NCBI RefSeq assembly: GCF_024722015.1
Contig: NZ_JANQBD010000019.1
Coordinates: 62,001-126,000, forward strand
Direction of reading: 5' to 3'
Source of the DNA: Paenibacillus radicis (ex Xue et al. 2023)
GTDB taxonomy: Bacteria > Bacillota > Bacilli > Paenibacillales > NBRC-103111
Length of the DNA: 64,000 bases
The notes under the pieces are model-generated. The model made no database searches. It had not been told where the DNA came from and saw nothing but the letters and a program-made list of their open reading frames with translations. Made by a program: the position numbers and the translations under genes. This document shows positions 50,695 to 60,944 of this stretch, in pieces. Each line of letters begins with the position of its first letter. Within the stretch, counting starts at the first letter, position 1.

Positions 50695-52019
50695 GAAAAA
50701 AAACTCTGAAAATAGCGGTCATAGGCGGCGGATCATCGTACACCCCTGAGCTGATAGAGGGATTCATTAAGAATTACAGTGAACTCCCAGTGACCGAGCT
50801 GGTGCTGGTCGATGTCGAAGAGGGAAGGAGTAAACTGGAGACTGTTGGTCGTTTGGCGGAGCGTATGATCGAAAAGACCGGAGTGCCAATCCAGCTTAGC
50901 CTGACGCTTGATCGGAGGGCTGCAATTGCCGGCGCAGACTTCGTTGCTACGCAAATGCGAATCGGACTGCTGTCGGCGCGTTCCCGTGACGAGAAAATTC
51001 CGCTCCGGCATGGGCTGATCGGACAGGAAACAACGGGTGCCGGCGGGTTTGCCAAGGCGCTTCGTACGATTCCCGTCATTCTCGATATTTGCCGGGATAT
51101 GGAGGAGCTTGCGCCGGACGCGTTTCTCGTCAACTTCACGAACCCGGCGGGCATTGTCACCGAAGCGGTAATCAAGCATTCCAAGATCCGCACGATGGGG
51201 CTCTGCAATCTTCCAATCGGTACTCGTATGCAGATTGCCGGGCTGTACGATATCGATGTTGCGAGGGTTGAAACAGAGATGGTAGGCATCAACCACCTGA
51301 ACTGGACGACGCGCATCCTGATTGACGGGGAGGACGTAACCCGCAGCTTTCTGAGCAAGGCGGCTGGGGCGAGCGGATTGACGATGAAGAATATTCCCGA
51401 TTTCGGTTGGGATGACGACTTCCTTCAAGCTGTAGGCGCACTTCCTTGCAGCTATCATCGGTATTACTACATGAGGAATACGATGCTTGAGCACATGCAG
51501 GAGAAATTCCGTGAGCATGGAACGACACGTGCGGACGATGTAATCGGGGTCGAAGCGGAATTATTCGAGCTGTATAAGGATCCGGAGCTGGCGGTTAAGC
51601 CGCCGCAGCTTGAGAAGAGAGGTGGGGCCTATTATTCCGAGGCGGCTGTCAATCTGATCAAGGCAATCTACAACAACACAAGAAATATTCAGACGGTAAA
51701 CGTAAAAAACAACGGGATTCTGCCATTCCTGCCGAATGACGCATCGGTAGAAATCAACTGTGTGATAGATGCGCAGGGCGCTCACCCGATTCAGCCCTTG
51801 GCTCCGGTAACAGCACAAATGCGTGGTTTGCTTCAGGTCGTAAAGGCGTATGAAGAATTAACGGTCAAGGCCGCCGTTGAGGGAGATTATGCTTCTGCGC
51901 TCCAGGCATTGGCTATTCATCCGCTCGTAGGGGATGCGGCCCTTGCCAAAAAAGTGCTGGACGACATTCTGCTTGAAAATAAGGAGTGGCTTCCGCAGTT
52001 TCCGCAAGCTGAAGAGTGA
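50691..52019 (+). CDS. GH4 family NAD-dependent 6-phospho-glycosidase
   Basis: 442 residues. NAD fold VIGGGSSYTPELIEG, NFTNPAGIVTEAV, the metal/active-site motif CNLPIG and GINHLNW. GH4 enzymes oxidise C3 of the sugar with NAD+ and use Mn2+ to eliminate the aglycone, mostly on 6-phospho-alpha or -beta-glucosides. The sequence resembles 6-phospho-beta-glucosidases (LicH type). No PTS is nearby, so the preceding kinase probably supplies the 6-phosphate. Ends the ggt-kinase-GH4 operon; a terminator follows. Confidence 0.88.
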   Translation: MRKKTLKIAVIGGGSSYTPELIEGFIKNYSELPVTELVLVDVEEGRSKLETVGRLAERMIEKTGVPIQLSLTLDRRAAIAGADFVATQMRIGLLSARSRDEKIPLRHGLIGQETTGAGGFAKALRTIPVILDICRDMEELAPDAFLVNFTNPAGIVTEAVIKHSKIRTMGLCNLPIGTRMQIAGLYDIDVARVETEMVGINHLNWTTRILIDGEDVTRSFLSKAAGASGLTMKNIPDFGWDDDFLQAVGALPCSYHRYYYMRNTMLEHMQEKFREHGTTRADDVIGVEAELFELYKDPELAVKPPQLEKRGGAYYSEAAVNLIKAIYNNTRNIQTVNVKNNGILPFLPNDASVEINCVIDAQGAHPIQPLAPVTAQMRGLLQVVKAYEELTVKAAVEGDYASALQALAIHPLVGDAALAKKVLDDILLENKEWLPQFPQAEE

Positions 52020-52067
52020 GTTTCTCGGTTTTTGGCTACACTAATCGCGAAATGAAGATGAAAAAAT

Positions 52068-52105
52068 CTGTGATCCGGGCTGGATTGCAGTTTTTTTCTT
52101 TTTTT
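52068..52105 (+). terminator. Terminator of the ggt-kinase-GH4 operon
   Basis: CTGTGATCC / GGATTGCAG stem with GGGCT loop and two runs of seven T. The rest of 52020-52343 is an AT-rich promoter region of the next operon with no recognised site. Confidence 0.75.
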
Positions 52106-52343
52106 AAGAGCTTTCAAAGCTAACATGAGGGCTAAAAAACAATGGTTTTTGATTGGATGCGCTTACTTGTATGTTATATAAACTAACATTAATCATAAAA
52201 AATAGACTGAAATTCGATATTAGATTAAAAAATTCAACTTTATTGTATTTCCGTGGGATAGTTAAGCGGATACATTCGGAGTTATAATAGCCGTACGAAC
52301 TTTAGTGTTAATAATAATGACATTTGAAAAGGGGAATGTTCTT

Positions 52344-53666
52344 GTGAAAAAGTCGATTCGTAATACAATCTTGGTTGCCGCTTCCGCCGCAATGGTTACT
52401 GCTTTATCAGGTTGCGGACAGACGACCACAACCGAGCAGACCAAGACTCCAGCGAAAGAAACTAAAGGGCCTGTGACTCTGACTATGGAGTATAACTGGT
52501 CCAGCCCCAATGTAGACAACGTGCTGTACAAGGAACGGATCAAGAAGTTCGAAGAATTGAATCCTGATATTAAAATTGAGGCACAGGACATTCCATCGGC
52601 CCAATATCGTACCAAGCTTCGTACGGAAGCGGCTGGCAACAGTATGCCGGATATGTTCATCCTTTTCCCGGGAATCGAAATGGAGCCTTATATCGCAGCT
52701 AATGTGCTGATGCCGATAGACGAGATTATGGATAACTGGAAAAACATACTCCCACAGCAGGCTCTGGCCGGCTTTAATGTGAATGGCAAGCAATATGCGA
52801 TTCCTACCAAGATGACGTTTGTTGATATTGTATATTACCACAAGGATATGTTGGCCAAAGCGGGCTTTAATGAATTTCCCAAAACTTATGCCAGCTTCCT
52901 CGATCTGGTCAAGAAACTGAAGGATTCTGGTGTCACTCCAATGGCGATCGGAAACAAAAATAAATGGCCTATGCAATCGACCTTCATGTCTGCCGTAGAG
53001 GATCGTATCACCGGAAGCGAATTCCTGACTAAGGTGAATAAAGGGGAAGCCAAATTTACCGATGCGGAATATGTGAAATCACTGAATGTAGTGTCTGATC
53101 TAGTCAAGCTGGATGCCTTCAACCCGGATATCAACACGATGGACGAAGTACAGCAGCAAGATTACTTCCTGCAGAAGAAAGCAGCCATGACGATGACCAG
53201 CTCGACGATTGACACCAAATTCAGAGCTGGAAATACGGATAAAGCAGCTGCCGAAAACATCGGAATCGCGCTGTTCCCTTCGGTTGATGGTGGTAAAGGA
53301 GATCCAACTAAGAGTGCGGGAGTCATTCAGTACGGTATCGGGTTGAGCAAAGAGCTGAATGGTGCGAAGAAGGAAGCGGCGTTGAAGTTCTTGAAATATT
53401 TTTACGCGCCTGAGCTGTACCAGAACCTGATGAGCAAAGGTATCGTTGTTCCGGCCAAGGTCGATATGCCTGCGGATACTAGCCCTTATCTGAAAGAAAT
53501 GCTGAAGCTAACGCAAAATGGCTCGGCGCTCGTATTCGACAGTGTGATGCATCCATCCGTCAAGGATGCAATGGAGAATGGAATCCAAGCGATCATAACG
53601 AAGCAGAAGACACCAGAGCAAATTGCCAAAGAGCTGCAAGATGCCGTGGATAAGAGTAAGAAATAA
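52344..53666 (+). CDS. ABC sugar-type extracellular solute-binding lipoprotein
   Basis: About 440 residues, family 1 binding protein. Lipobox ALSGC (Cys24), a Thr/Lys-rich linker, then VTLTMEYNWSSPNVDNVLY at the start of the mature lobe and KKAAMTMTSS in the second lobe. The GTG at 52344 follows AAAAGGGG; the frame upstream from 52305 is not coding. It opens an operon with an isomerase, an oxidoreductase and two permeases, so it likely binds a sugar or glycoside that these enzymes metabolise. Confidence 0.9.
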   Translation: MKKSIRNTILVAASAAMVTALSGCGQTTTTEQTKTPAKETKGPVTLTMEYNWSSPNVDNVLYKERIKKFEELNPDIKIEAQDIPSAQYRTKLRTEAAGNSMPDMFILFPGIEMEPYIAANVLMPIDEIMDNWKNILPQQALAGFNVNGKQYAIPTKMTFVDIVYYHKDMLAKAGFNEFPKTYASFLDLVKKLKDSGVTPMAIGNKNKWPMQSTFMSAVEDRITGSEFLTKVNKGEAKFTDAEYVKSLNVVSDLVKLDAFNPDINTMDEVQQQDYFLQKKAAMTMTSSTIDTKFRAGNTDKAAAENIGIALFPSVDGGKGDPTKSAGVIQYGIGLSKELNGAKKEAALKFLKYFYAPELYQNLMSKGIVVPAKVDMPADTSPYLKEMLKLTQNGSALVFDSVMHPSVKDAMENGIQAIITKQKTPEQIAKELQDAVDKSKK

Positions 53667-53711
53667 AGCAAACGCAGCCTGGGATCGACTTGGGTCAGGG
53701 AGGTTAGGAGC

Positions 53712-54536
53712 TTGAATGTTTCCATCGGAGGATTTTCTTTTTACCAGCTGCTCAGTGCAGGAGAAATGGATATTTTCGGTTATTTAGAAACGGTCCGGCA
53801 TCGTTATGGATTGCAATCCGTTGACTTGTGGAATGGATTCTTCGCAGATCGGAGTGATCCATTCTATCCGATCGCCGAAGACGATATTTTACAGAAAATT
53901 AAAAGATCGCTTGATGAGAAAGAACTGACCGTTGCCAATTTTGCTGTGGACCGGGCCCATATATGGGACCCGGACCCCGGTACCCGGGCGAGGCTGCACC
54001 AGAATGCGCTTGATCATTTACGCGCAGCGGAGCTGTTCGGCGCCCGCACAGTTCGGATCGATACGAGTCGTGGGCCGGTAGAGCCTTCTGAGGAGCAATT
54101 CGAATACACAGTTATGCGTTATCGGGAATATGCACAGCGAGCACTAGACAATGGATATACGGTCGGGCCGGAGAATCATACAGGTATTTCGCTCGATCCG
54201 AAGTGGATGAAGAAGCTTGCCGAAGCAGTGGATCATCCGGGTTATGGGGTGCTTCTGCATATCGGCCGATGGCAGCAGGATACGCAGACGCAGGGGGATC
54301 GGCTGATAGCCCCTTGGGTGAATCATGTTCATCTCGATGCCAAGTCATTAGTCTCGGAGGAATCGATCGAGATCACAAGGATGCTCATGGAGTGCGGTTA
54401 TCAGGGACATTGGGCGGTCGAGTACAACGCTCCGTCCCTGCCTTACATCGAGCTGGAATGGGCGTTGGCTTCAGCGAAACGAATACTGGCCAAGGCTGAA
54501 ATGGCCATGCTGGAACAAGGAAACGGAGGGAAATGA
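53712..54536 (+). CDS. Sugar phosphate isomerase/epimerase (AP-endonuclease 2 fold)
   Basis: 274 residues, TIM barrel of the xylose isomerase-like family. Metal-ligand motifs: GPENHTG (Glu, His), HIGRW, NHVHLDAK and WAVEYNA (C-terminal Glu). TTG start eight bases after AGGGAGG. Family members isomerise, epimerise or, in 3-keto-glycoside pathways, eliminate from oxidised sugars. It sits between the binding protein and a Gfo/Idh/MocA gene, the same pairing as at 62.4-64 kb. Confidence 0.85.
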   Translation: MNVSIGGFSFYQLLSAGEMDIFGYLETVRHRYGLQSVDLWNGFFADRSDPFYPIAEDDILQKIKRSLDEKELTVANFAVDRAHIWDPDPGTRARLHQNALDHLRAAELFGARTVRIDTSRGPVEPSEEQFEYTVMRYREYAQRALDNGYTVGPENHTGISLDPKWMKKLAEAVDHPGYGVLLHIGRWQQDTQTQGDRLIAPWVNHVHLDAKSLVSEESIEITRMLMECGYQGHWAVEYNAPSLPYIELEWALASAKRILAKAEMAMLEQGNGGK

Positions 54537-54537
54537 G

Positions 54538-55665
54538 GTGCAACGAATAAGAATCGGCGTCATTGGTGTCGGCATTATCGGAAAAGCTCATTTGCAGGAA
54601 TACGCCGGCATCCCCGGAGCTGAGGTTGTGGCCTTATGCGATATTAACGAGCAGGAAGCACGGCTGACTGCTGAAAAGTATGGGATCCCGGATGTCTATA
54701 CGGATTTTAAGGAAATGCTGGCGAGAGATGACATCGATGCGGTGGATGTGTGTCTGCACAATAATTTTCACGCACCGCTGACGATCGCTGCACTTCGGAG
54801 CGGCAAGCATGTTTACTGCGAGAAGCCGATAGCGGGCTCTTACTATGATGGCCTGACGATGCTGGAGGCGGCACGTGAAAGCGGGAAGAAGCTGCATATT
54901 CAGCTTGGCACCCTGTACAAGAAAGAAACAAAAGCAGCGAAGGCGCTGATTGATGACGGACAGCTGGGACGATTGTTCCATGCACGTTCGAATGGCTTTC
55001 GCCGCAGAGGCCGGCCTTATGTGGATGGCTTTGGTACGGTACATTTCACGAAGAAGGCTAGCGCAGGGGGCGGTGCTCTGCTTGATATGGGCGTGTACCA
55101 TATTGCTCAGATGCTCTACCTGCTCGGAGTAACCGATGTGGAACGGATGACAGGCAGGCTGGTTCAAGAGATGGATATGGACCCGCAGCGCCGGGAAGAC
55201 AGTGGCTTTGATGTGGAGGAGCTGGCGGTAGGCTTTGTTACTTTCAAGAGTGGCGTGACGCTGGATATTTTCGAAGCCTGGGCCATACATTTGGGCGGAA
55301 TCGAAGGAAGCAGCATCGTTGGGGCAAAAGGGGGAATTCGACTGCCCTCCTATCATTCAGGAGAACAAACGGGCGATTTCAGCTTCCATACGACAGTGGC
55401 GGACCTCGATTTGAACAGTACGGTTGACCTCAACCGGATGGACATCCGATGGCATCGAATGAGATCGAATGAGGATGCCTACGACTCCTCCCAGCAGCAT
55501 TGGATTGCCGCACTGCAAGGGAGAGTCGAGCTTCTGCCGACAGCGGACATTGCACTTGCGACGCTGCTGATAAGCGAAGGGCTTTATTTGGCCGACTCCC
55601 TTGGCCGAGAGGTTACGGCAGATGAAATTGCAGCCAGCTCCCGGTCGCTTGCCGTCAAGATATAA
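54538..55665 (+). CDS. Gfo/Idh/MocA family oxidoreductase (copy 1)
   Basis: 375 residues. N-terminal NAD(P) fold VIGVGIIGKAHLQEY, the motif GKHVYCEKPIAG with the catalytic lysine of the EKP signature, and GGGALLDMGVYHI with the conserved Asp...His pair of the C-terminal domain. Oxidises a sugar hydroxyl, often C1 or C3. GTG start one base after the isomerase stop; GGAGG just upstream. Confidence 0.88.
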   Translation: MQRIRIGVIGVGIIGKAHLQEYAGIPGAEVVALCDINEQEARLTAEKYGIPDVYTDFKEMLARDDIDAVDVCLHNNFHAPLTIAALRSGKHVYCEKPIAGSYYDGLTMLEAARESGKKLHIQLGTLYKKETKAAKALIDDGQLGRLFHARSNGFRRRGRPYVDGFGTVHFTKKASAGGGALLDMGVYHIAQMLYLLGVTDVERMTGRLVQEMDMDPQRREDSGFDVEELAVGFVTFKSGVTLDIFEAWAIHLGGIEGSSIVGAKGGIRLPSYHSGEQTGDFSFHTTVADLDLNSTVDLNRMDIRWHRMRSNEDAYDSSQQHWIAALQGRVELLPTADIALATLLISEGLYLADSLGREVTADEIAASSRSLAVKI

Positions 55666-55691
55666 CTAACTGTGAACGGAGGCTGCTGCAC

Positions 55692-56564
55692 ATGCATGCA
55701 TTGAAAAGAACTGGATGGACTGTGTTTATTGGAATGCTGCCGGCTCTCATCATTTATATAGGAGTCGCACTAGTGCCTATCGGCATGTCATTTTACTATT
55801 CTTTCTTCAATTGGGATGGATTATCCCCTATGAAGTTCATTGGTATCGATAATTACGTTTCGACCCTCAAGGATACGATTTTCTGGAAGGGCGTACAAAA
55901 CAATATTTTCATGATGGCAACCGGTATCTTCGGTCAGCTTCCGATAGGTCTGTTTTTCGCCCTGCTGCTTAACCGTTCGCTCAAAGGCATCAAGATTTAT
56001 CGATCGATGCTGTTCCTGCCTGTCGTTATCTCAGCTGTTATCGTGTCAATTATTTGGGGTATGGTATACAAGATAGAGTCCGGTCTACTGAACGGTTTGC
56101 TTAGTGTGATCGGTCTGGATGCCTGGAAGCAGGACTGGCTCGGAAGCCCGAAGCTCGGCATGCTCTCGGTCAGCATTACGTATATCTGGCAAAATTACGG
56201 CTTTTATATGGTCATATTCCTGGCGGCTCTGCAAAATATTTCGGAAGAAATCAAGGAAGCTGCCGTTATGGACGGAGCGATAGGCTGGAAGCATTTCTGG
56301 TATGTAACTCTTCCAATGCTAAAGGATACGATCTGGGTAATACTCATCTTCTCTATCAGCAACAGCTTCCGGGTATTTGATCTTATCTATGTCATGACGG
56401 CCGGCGGACCGGCGCATAACACGGAAGTGATGACGATCTATATGTACAACAATGCTTTTCAAAATATGAATTTTGGATATGGAAGCGCGGTTTCCATGCT
56501 GATTCTGCTATTCAGCCTGATTGCCATTTATGCAGCCAACCTGCTTACACGACGCAGCCAATAA
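55692..56564 (+). CDS. ABC sugar transporter permease (MalF/UgpA type)
   Basis: 290 residues, six membrane helices. EAA loop IKEAAVMDGAIGWKHFWYVTLPML and the VYDLIYVMT-like AGGPAHNTEVM segment of this family. Twenty-six bases after the oxidoreductase stop, in the importer operon begun at 52344. Confidence 0.9.
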   Translation: MHALKRTGWTVFIGMLPALIIYIGVALVPIGMSFYYSFFNWDGLSPMKFIGIDNYVSTLKDTIFWKGVQNNIFMMATGIFGQLPIGLFFALLLNRSLKGIKIYRSMLFLPVVISAVIVSIIWGMVYKIESGLLNGLLSVIGLDAWKQDWLGSPKLGMLSVSITYIWQNYGFYMVIFLAALQNISEEIKEAAVMDGAIGWKHFWYVTLPMLKDTIWVILIFSISNSFRVFDLIYVMTAGGPAHNTEVMTIYMYNNAFQNMNFGYGSAVSMLILLFSLIAIYAANLLTRRSQ

Positions 56565-56589
56565 GCAGAACCTAGCAGAAGGAGGACCT

Positions 56590-57417
56590 ATGCAAACATC
56601 ACGTATAAAATTATCATTCATCCACATATTGCTGGCTGTCTTATGTTTGGCCAATATTATCCCTATCTTGTGGATGATCATCAGCTCCTTCAAATCCGAG
56701 CAAGAATTTTCTGTTAATCCGATGGGTTGGCCCAAGCTGTGGGATTTTAGCAACTATACCAATGCCTGGAGGGTAGCTCACCTCGGTACTTATTTCTGGA
56801 ACAGCATCTTTGTGACGATAGCCGCCATTGTATTAACTGTGTTTCTCGGTGCGTTGGCCTCCTATTTTATATCAAGATTCGATTTTAAATTGTCCAAGTG
56901 GGTTTACGGGCTGTTTATCATCGGGATGACTATTCCGATTCACGCAACGCTTGTGCCGATCTTCATATTAATGAAGAAACTCGGATTATTGAACACCCAT
57001 TTGTCTCTAATCCTGCCGTATACCGCGTTCCATCTATCGATTACGATTTTTATTCTAGTAGGCTTCATGAAGTCTTTCCCTAAGGATATCGAAGAATCGG
57101 CGGTTATTGACGGAGGTGGAGTCTACCGGATCTTCTGGTCCATTATTTTACCGATGACTCGGCCTGCATTGGCGACGGTTGTCATCATTAACTTCATTTA
57201 CAACTGGAATGAATTTCTGTTCGCGCTGGTGCTGATCAGCAAGACAGGACTCAAGACACTTCCGTTGGGTCTTGCCAATTTCGCCGGTACGGAGACGAAG
57301 TTCCAGACGATGCAAATGGCTGCACTGACAATGGCGCTGCTGCCTGTAGTAGCTTTCTATCTTCTGCTGGAGAAGCAGCTCGTGCAGGGAATGACCGCAG
57401 GAGCCGTGAAAGGCTAG
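56590..57417 (+). CDS. ABC sugar transporter permease (MalG/UgpE type)
   Basis: About 275 residues, six membrane helices, EAA loop DIEESAVIDGGGVYRIFWSII and the C-terminal LEKQLVQGMTAGAVKG. The ATG at 56590 follows AAGGAGG; the open frame from 56521 overlaps the previous gene. No ATPase gene present. Confidence 0.9.
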   Translation: MQTSRIKLSFIHILLAVLCLANIIPILWMIISSFKSEQEFSVNPMGWPKLWDFSNYTNAWRVAHLGTYFWNSIFVTIAAIVLTVFLGALASYFISRFDFKLSKWVYGLFIIGMTIPIHATLVPIFILMKKLGLLNTHLSLILPYTAFHLSITIFILVGFMKSFPKDIEESAVIDGGGVYRIFWSIILPMTRPALATVVIINFIYNWNEFLFALVLISKTGLKTLPLGLANFAGTETKFQTMQMAALTMALLPVVAFYLLLEKQLVQGMTAGAVKG

Positions 57418-57535
57418 CCAATTTCCAGTAGATTCCCCCTCGGGCCTTCCTATATTATAGAAGGAATAGATGGAATCCGAACCGTGATGGACAAAATACC
57501 GGTAAGGAAATCTATGGGGGGAGGACTTGCGGGAA

Positions 57536-59329
57536 ATGAAAAAAAATCAAGGCAGATTAACCAATATAAGCTTGCGAAAAAAATCGATTGCGATCTTCTT
57601 CTTATTGGTAACGCTCCCATCCCTGCTTGTCGGGTATGCGTTTCTGAACAGGTATGACACCATCTTAAGACAGCAATTCATCGATTCCACGGAGAAAAAT
57701 CTTAACACTATTGAGATGAATCTGTATGAGAAGATCAAAACCGTGGACGATATGACGGACTATATGATTTATCAAAAGGATTTCCGTAATTTCATGCAGA
57801 CGGCTGAAACGCCTGAGACGTTGGATCAGCTGAACAAAGACCGGGAATCCATCGAAGGCTTTGTCGCCTTCCAGCTCATGTCCAAGAGCTATATTAAATC
57901 AATTACACTGCAGGGTCTGAAAGGAAACACGATGCAGCTTGGGGAGCCGGTGGATGGACCCGAGCAGCCGTGGATCGATCTGGCAAAGGAGAACCGGGGC
58001 AGGATTGTCTGGTCTAATTCATATCCGCTGACCAGTGCCTGGACCGGACCGAAGCGTGTGGTTTCGTTGTTCCGCATCATCAATTCCTTTGACGATTTAA
58101 CGAAGACGGTTGGACTGGTCATCGTCAGGCTGAACGAGTCGGAGATTTCCAAGCTGCTGACAGCAGCGATTCCGAAGGAGCAGGGCTCCATTTTTATATT
58201 ACGTCCCGATGGAACCGTCCTGTTGGACAGTAACAAGGAGCTTATTGGACAGCCTTACCCGAATTCGGAGCTGTTGAATGCAGTCAACCAATCATCAAGT
58301 CAAGTGACGAAAATAGAAATAAATGGAAAAAATCACGTAGTGTTTAATAAGTTCATGAGATCTACCGGTTGGAACATTGTGACACTGGTCAGTGACGAGA
58401 CGATCGTAGCCAAGACCAGTGCACTAAAGGTTTCGCTGCAGGCTTTGTTCCTGGTTGTCTTTATATTTGGCCTGTTTGCATTGATTGGATTCGAGCTGGC
58501 GATTATTCGTCCTATGCTTGAGCTGAAGAAGCAAACAAGCCGTTTGAAGACCGGAGATTTCTCTGCCCGGGTGACGGTTCGTTCTCGTGACGAGATCGGT
58601 GAGCTTGGCAGGCAGTTCAATAATATGGTACAGACGATCAAAGAGCTGATCGATAAGAAATACAAGCTGGAGATCCAGCAGAAGGAATCCGAGCTGCGTA
58701 TTTTGCAAAGCCAGATGGACCCGCATTTTCTGTACAATACGTTGGATATGATCCGGTGGACGGCCAGGCTGGAGAAGGCACCGGAAACCAGCCAACTGAT
58801 CGAAGCACTGTCAGGCTTCTTCCGGATGAGCATGAACAGGGAGAAACGCACTGCGACTTTGGCCGATGAGCTGGAATTCGTCCGGTCTTATCTCAATTTG
58901 CAGCAGAAACGAATGGGGAGCAAGCTCGCTTTCTCCCTGCTGATGGAGGCTTCACTGGAAGAGGTTGTGCTGCCGCGCAGACTGATCCAACCGCTTGTAG
59001 AGAACAGTATCAAGCACAGCTTTATCTCCCGGCAGAAGGGTGAGATCCGTGTGCGCTGCTATCGTAGTCTGCAAGATGAGCTGATCATTGATGTAGCTGA
59101 TACAGGAATGGGCTTCACGAAGGAGCGGCTGCAAGCAATTCGTCAGGCGTTAGCCGAGAAGAGCAGCGATGAGAGTCTTGTCGGGCATGCGCTATGCAAT
59201 ATTCATGAGCTTATTTCGCTGGTCTATGGCGGAGGTTATGGTGTTGAAATTCCCGAAGAATACAACCAGACTGGGGCTTGCGTTCGGTTAAGAATTCCTA
59301 TTCAGACGAACGGACAGGAGGCTATATGA
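57536..59329 (+). CDS. YesM-type sensor histidine kinase (pair 3)
   Basis: About 597 residues. TM1 (KSIAIFFLLVTLPSLLVGYAFL), extracellular Cache-like region to about 285, TM2 (LFLVVFIFGLFALIGFELAI), HAMP (RPMLELKKQTSRLKTGDFSA), His_kinase motif LQSQMDPHFLYNTLD (His397) and ATPase region LIQPLVENSIKHSF, DVADTGMGF. The last glycine-rich ATPase motif is DTGMGF where the other two kinases have DNGVGM/DNGIGM. The ATG at 57536 is preferred over the TTG at 57527, which is too close to the GGAGG. Probably controls the surrounding glycoside operon. Confidence 0.9.
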   Translation: MKKNQGRLTNISLRKKSIAIFFLLVTLPSLLVGYAFLNRYDTILRQQFIDSTEKNLNTIEMNLYEKIKTVDDMTDYMIYQKDFRNFMQTAETPETLDQLNKDRESIEGFVAFQLMSKSYIKSITLQGLKGNTMQLGEPVDGPEQPWIDLAKENRGRIVWSNSYPLTSAWTGPKRVVSLFRIINSFDDLTKTVGLVIVRLNESEISKLLTAAIPKEQGSIFILRPDGTVLLDSNKELIGQPYPNSELLNAVNQSSSQVTKIEINGKNHVVFNKFMRSTGWNIVTLVSDETIVAKTSALKVSLQALFLVVFIFGLFALIGFELAIIRPMLELKKQTSRLKTGDFSARVTVRSRDEIGELGRQFNNMVQTIKELIDKKYKLEIQQKESELRILQSQMDPHFLYNTLDMIRWTARLEKAPETSQLIEALSGFFRMSMNREKRTATLADELEFVRSYLNLQQKRMGSKLAFSLLMEASLEEVVLPRRLIQPLVENSIKHSFISRQKGEIRVRCYRSLQDELIIDVADTGMGFTKERLQAIRQALAEKSSDESLVGHALCNIHELISLVYGGGYGVEIPEEYNQTGACVRLRIPIQTNGQEAI

Positions 59330-60906
59330 CCATTAAAATGTTGATTGTAGACGACGAACCTATCATTTGCCGAGGACTGCGGGAGACGATCCCGTGGGAC
59401 TCGATCGGAGTTGAAGTGGTGGGCGAAGCCGCCGATGGGGCGGAAGCGCTCGAGCTGATTAAACGCCAGCCGGTCGACTTGGTACTGACGGATATCAACA
59501 TGGACGGCATGGACGGCCTCGTCTTGTCCAAGACGCTGAGGGAACGGCATTCAGAGATACGGATCATTATCCTCAGCGGCTATGACGATTTTGAATATGC
59601 ACGCCAGGCAATCCGTATCGGGGTGGAGGATTATTTGCTGAAGCCGGTCAATGTTGACGAGCTGATGGGGATGGTGCAGCGCATCGGCGGCGAACTGGAG
59701 CAAGAGGCCAACCAAAGGAAGGAAGCTGTGCGAGACTGCTGGCTGAGCTGGCTGAAAAGCCTGATGCAGAACGGTGGTGCCTTGCCTGATGGAGAAAAAA
59801 CTCCCTCTGTTCCAGCGGGGGCTCATAGCTTCCGTTTTGTAGCGAGTCAGCTGGAGGATTATGCGATGTGGGCCGAGCAATCGGCAGAGGAAGAACGGCA
59901 GACAGTACGTAGGAAATGGGAGCAAGCCGTCCATAACGCCCTCTCGGAAGAGGGGCAGGAGGTTTTCTCGTTTTTTCATCATCCGAATTTGCTAATTTCC
60001 TTATGTATCGATTCTCGGGAGGTTAGCCGGGAGAAGCTGCTCGCTGCGTTGGGTGAAGTGCCGGGACCAGCAGTGGAGGCGCATAGTCTTCACTTTGGTG
60101 TTTCTCCTGACTTCCAGGCGCTGACGGAGGCATACACGCGCTGTGAGAACGCCATTGCTGCTGTCCAGCTGAGTGCGGCTATGGAGGGAAGGACCGTGTT
60201 ATTCCACGAGGAATCGGTTTCTCCAAGAAGGAATCGCGGTTTGTTTGCACCTGCAGAGCTGGAGAAGGAACTTGTGAACCTCCTGTTTAATGGGAGCATC
60301 GATGAGTTGGAGGATGTTCTGGGGAAAATGATGGACCAATCGCGTGAGAAAGGCAATTTGCTCGCAGATATCGTCCAGGCGGTCAAAGAGCTGAAGGTTG
60401 TGATTCAACGGAGGCTGCGAACCAGCAGTGTAGATGTGTCGGATGAGATCGAAGGCTTTCTGGCCGGGGAAATCGATCTGCATGTGCATAACTCCTACCG
60501 TGCGCTTGAAGCGCTGATCCGCCGTGAGCTGTTGTCGCTGTTCACTCTAATTCATTCCTCTGTCGGGGGCAAAAACCATTGGACTATCGATAGGGTCAAA
60601 AAATATATTGAATCTCATTACACCAACGATTTAAGGGCATCCGAGGTTGCGGCCTGGCTGAAAATCACGCCCAACTATTTCAGTATTGTCTTCAATCAAT
60701 ATTTCGGTAAAGGCTTCGCGGAATATTTAAACGAGGTGCGGATCGAGCATGCCAAAGCATTCCTGAGAGAGACGCATGACAGAGTGTTCGAGATTGCGGA
60801 GAAAGTCGGCTACAAGGATTACAAGTATTTTTGCTCCATCTTCAAATCATATACAGGCGTCACGCCTACGCAGTACCGCAAGCTTGCGGAAACGACACCG
60901 ACATAA
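59326..60906 (+). CDS. YesN-type response regulator with AraC DNA-binding domain (pair 3)
   Basis: About 526 residues. Receiver with DDE at 9-11, phospho-acceptor Asp56 in LVLTDINMDG and LLKPV lysine; C-terminal AraC HTH pair (EVAAWLKITPNYFSIVF and AEKVGYKDYKYFCSIFKSYTG). The ATG at 59326 overlaps the kinase stop (ATGA) after ACAGGAGG. Likely activates the importer and catabolic genes on either side. Confidence 0.9.
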   Translation: MTIKMLIVDDEPIICRGLRETIPWDSIGVEVVGEAADGAEALELIKRQPVDLVLTDINMDGMDGLVLSKTLRERHSEIRIIILSGYDDFEYARQAIRIGVEDYLLKPVNVDELMGMVQRIGGELEQEANQRKEAVRDCWLSWLKSLMQNGGALPDGEKTPSVPAGAHSFRFVASQLEDYAMWAEQSAEEERQTVRRKWEQAVHNALSEEGQEVFSFFHHPNLLISLCIDSREVSREKLLAALGEVPGPAVEAHSLHFGVSPDFQALTEAYTRCENAIAAVQLSAAMEGRTVLFHEESVSPRRNRGLFAPAELEKELVNLLFNGSIDELEDVLGKMMDQSREKGNLLADIVQAVKELKVVIQRRLRTSSVDVSDEIEGFLAGEIDLHVHNSYRALEALIRRELLSLFTLIHSSVGGKNHWTIDRVKKYIESHYTNDLRASEVAAWLKITPNYFSIVFNQYFGKGFAEYLNEVRIEHAKAFLRETHDRVFEIAEKVGYKDYKYFCSIFKSYTGVTPTQYRKLAETTPT

Positions 60907-60944
60907 GGCTTCTGGCCGGTACGGGTAAGGAGGTGAGGCATGAC

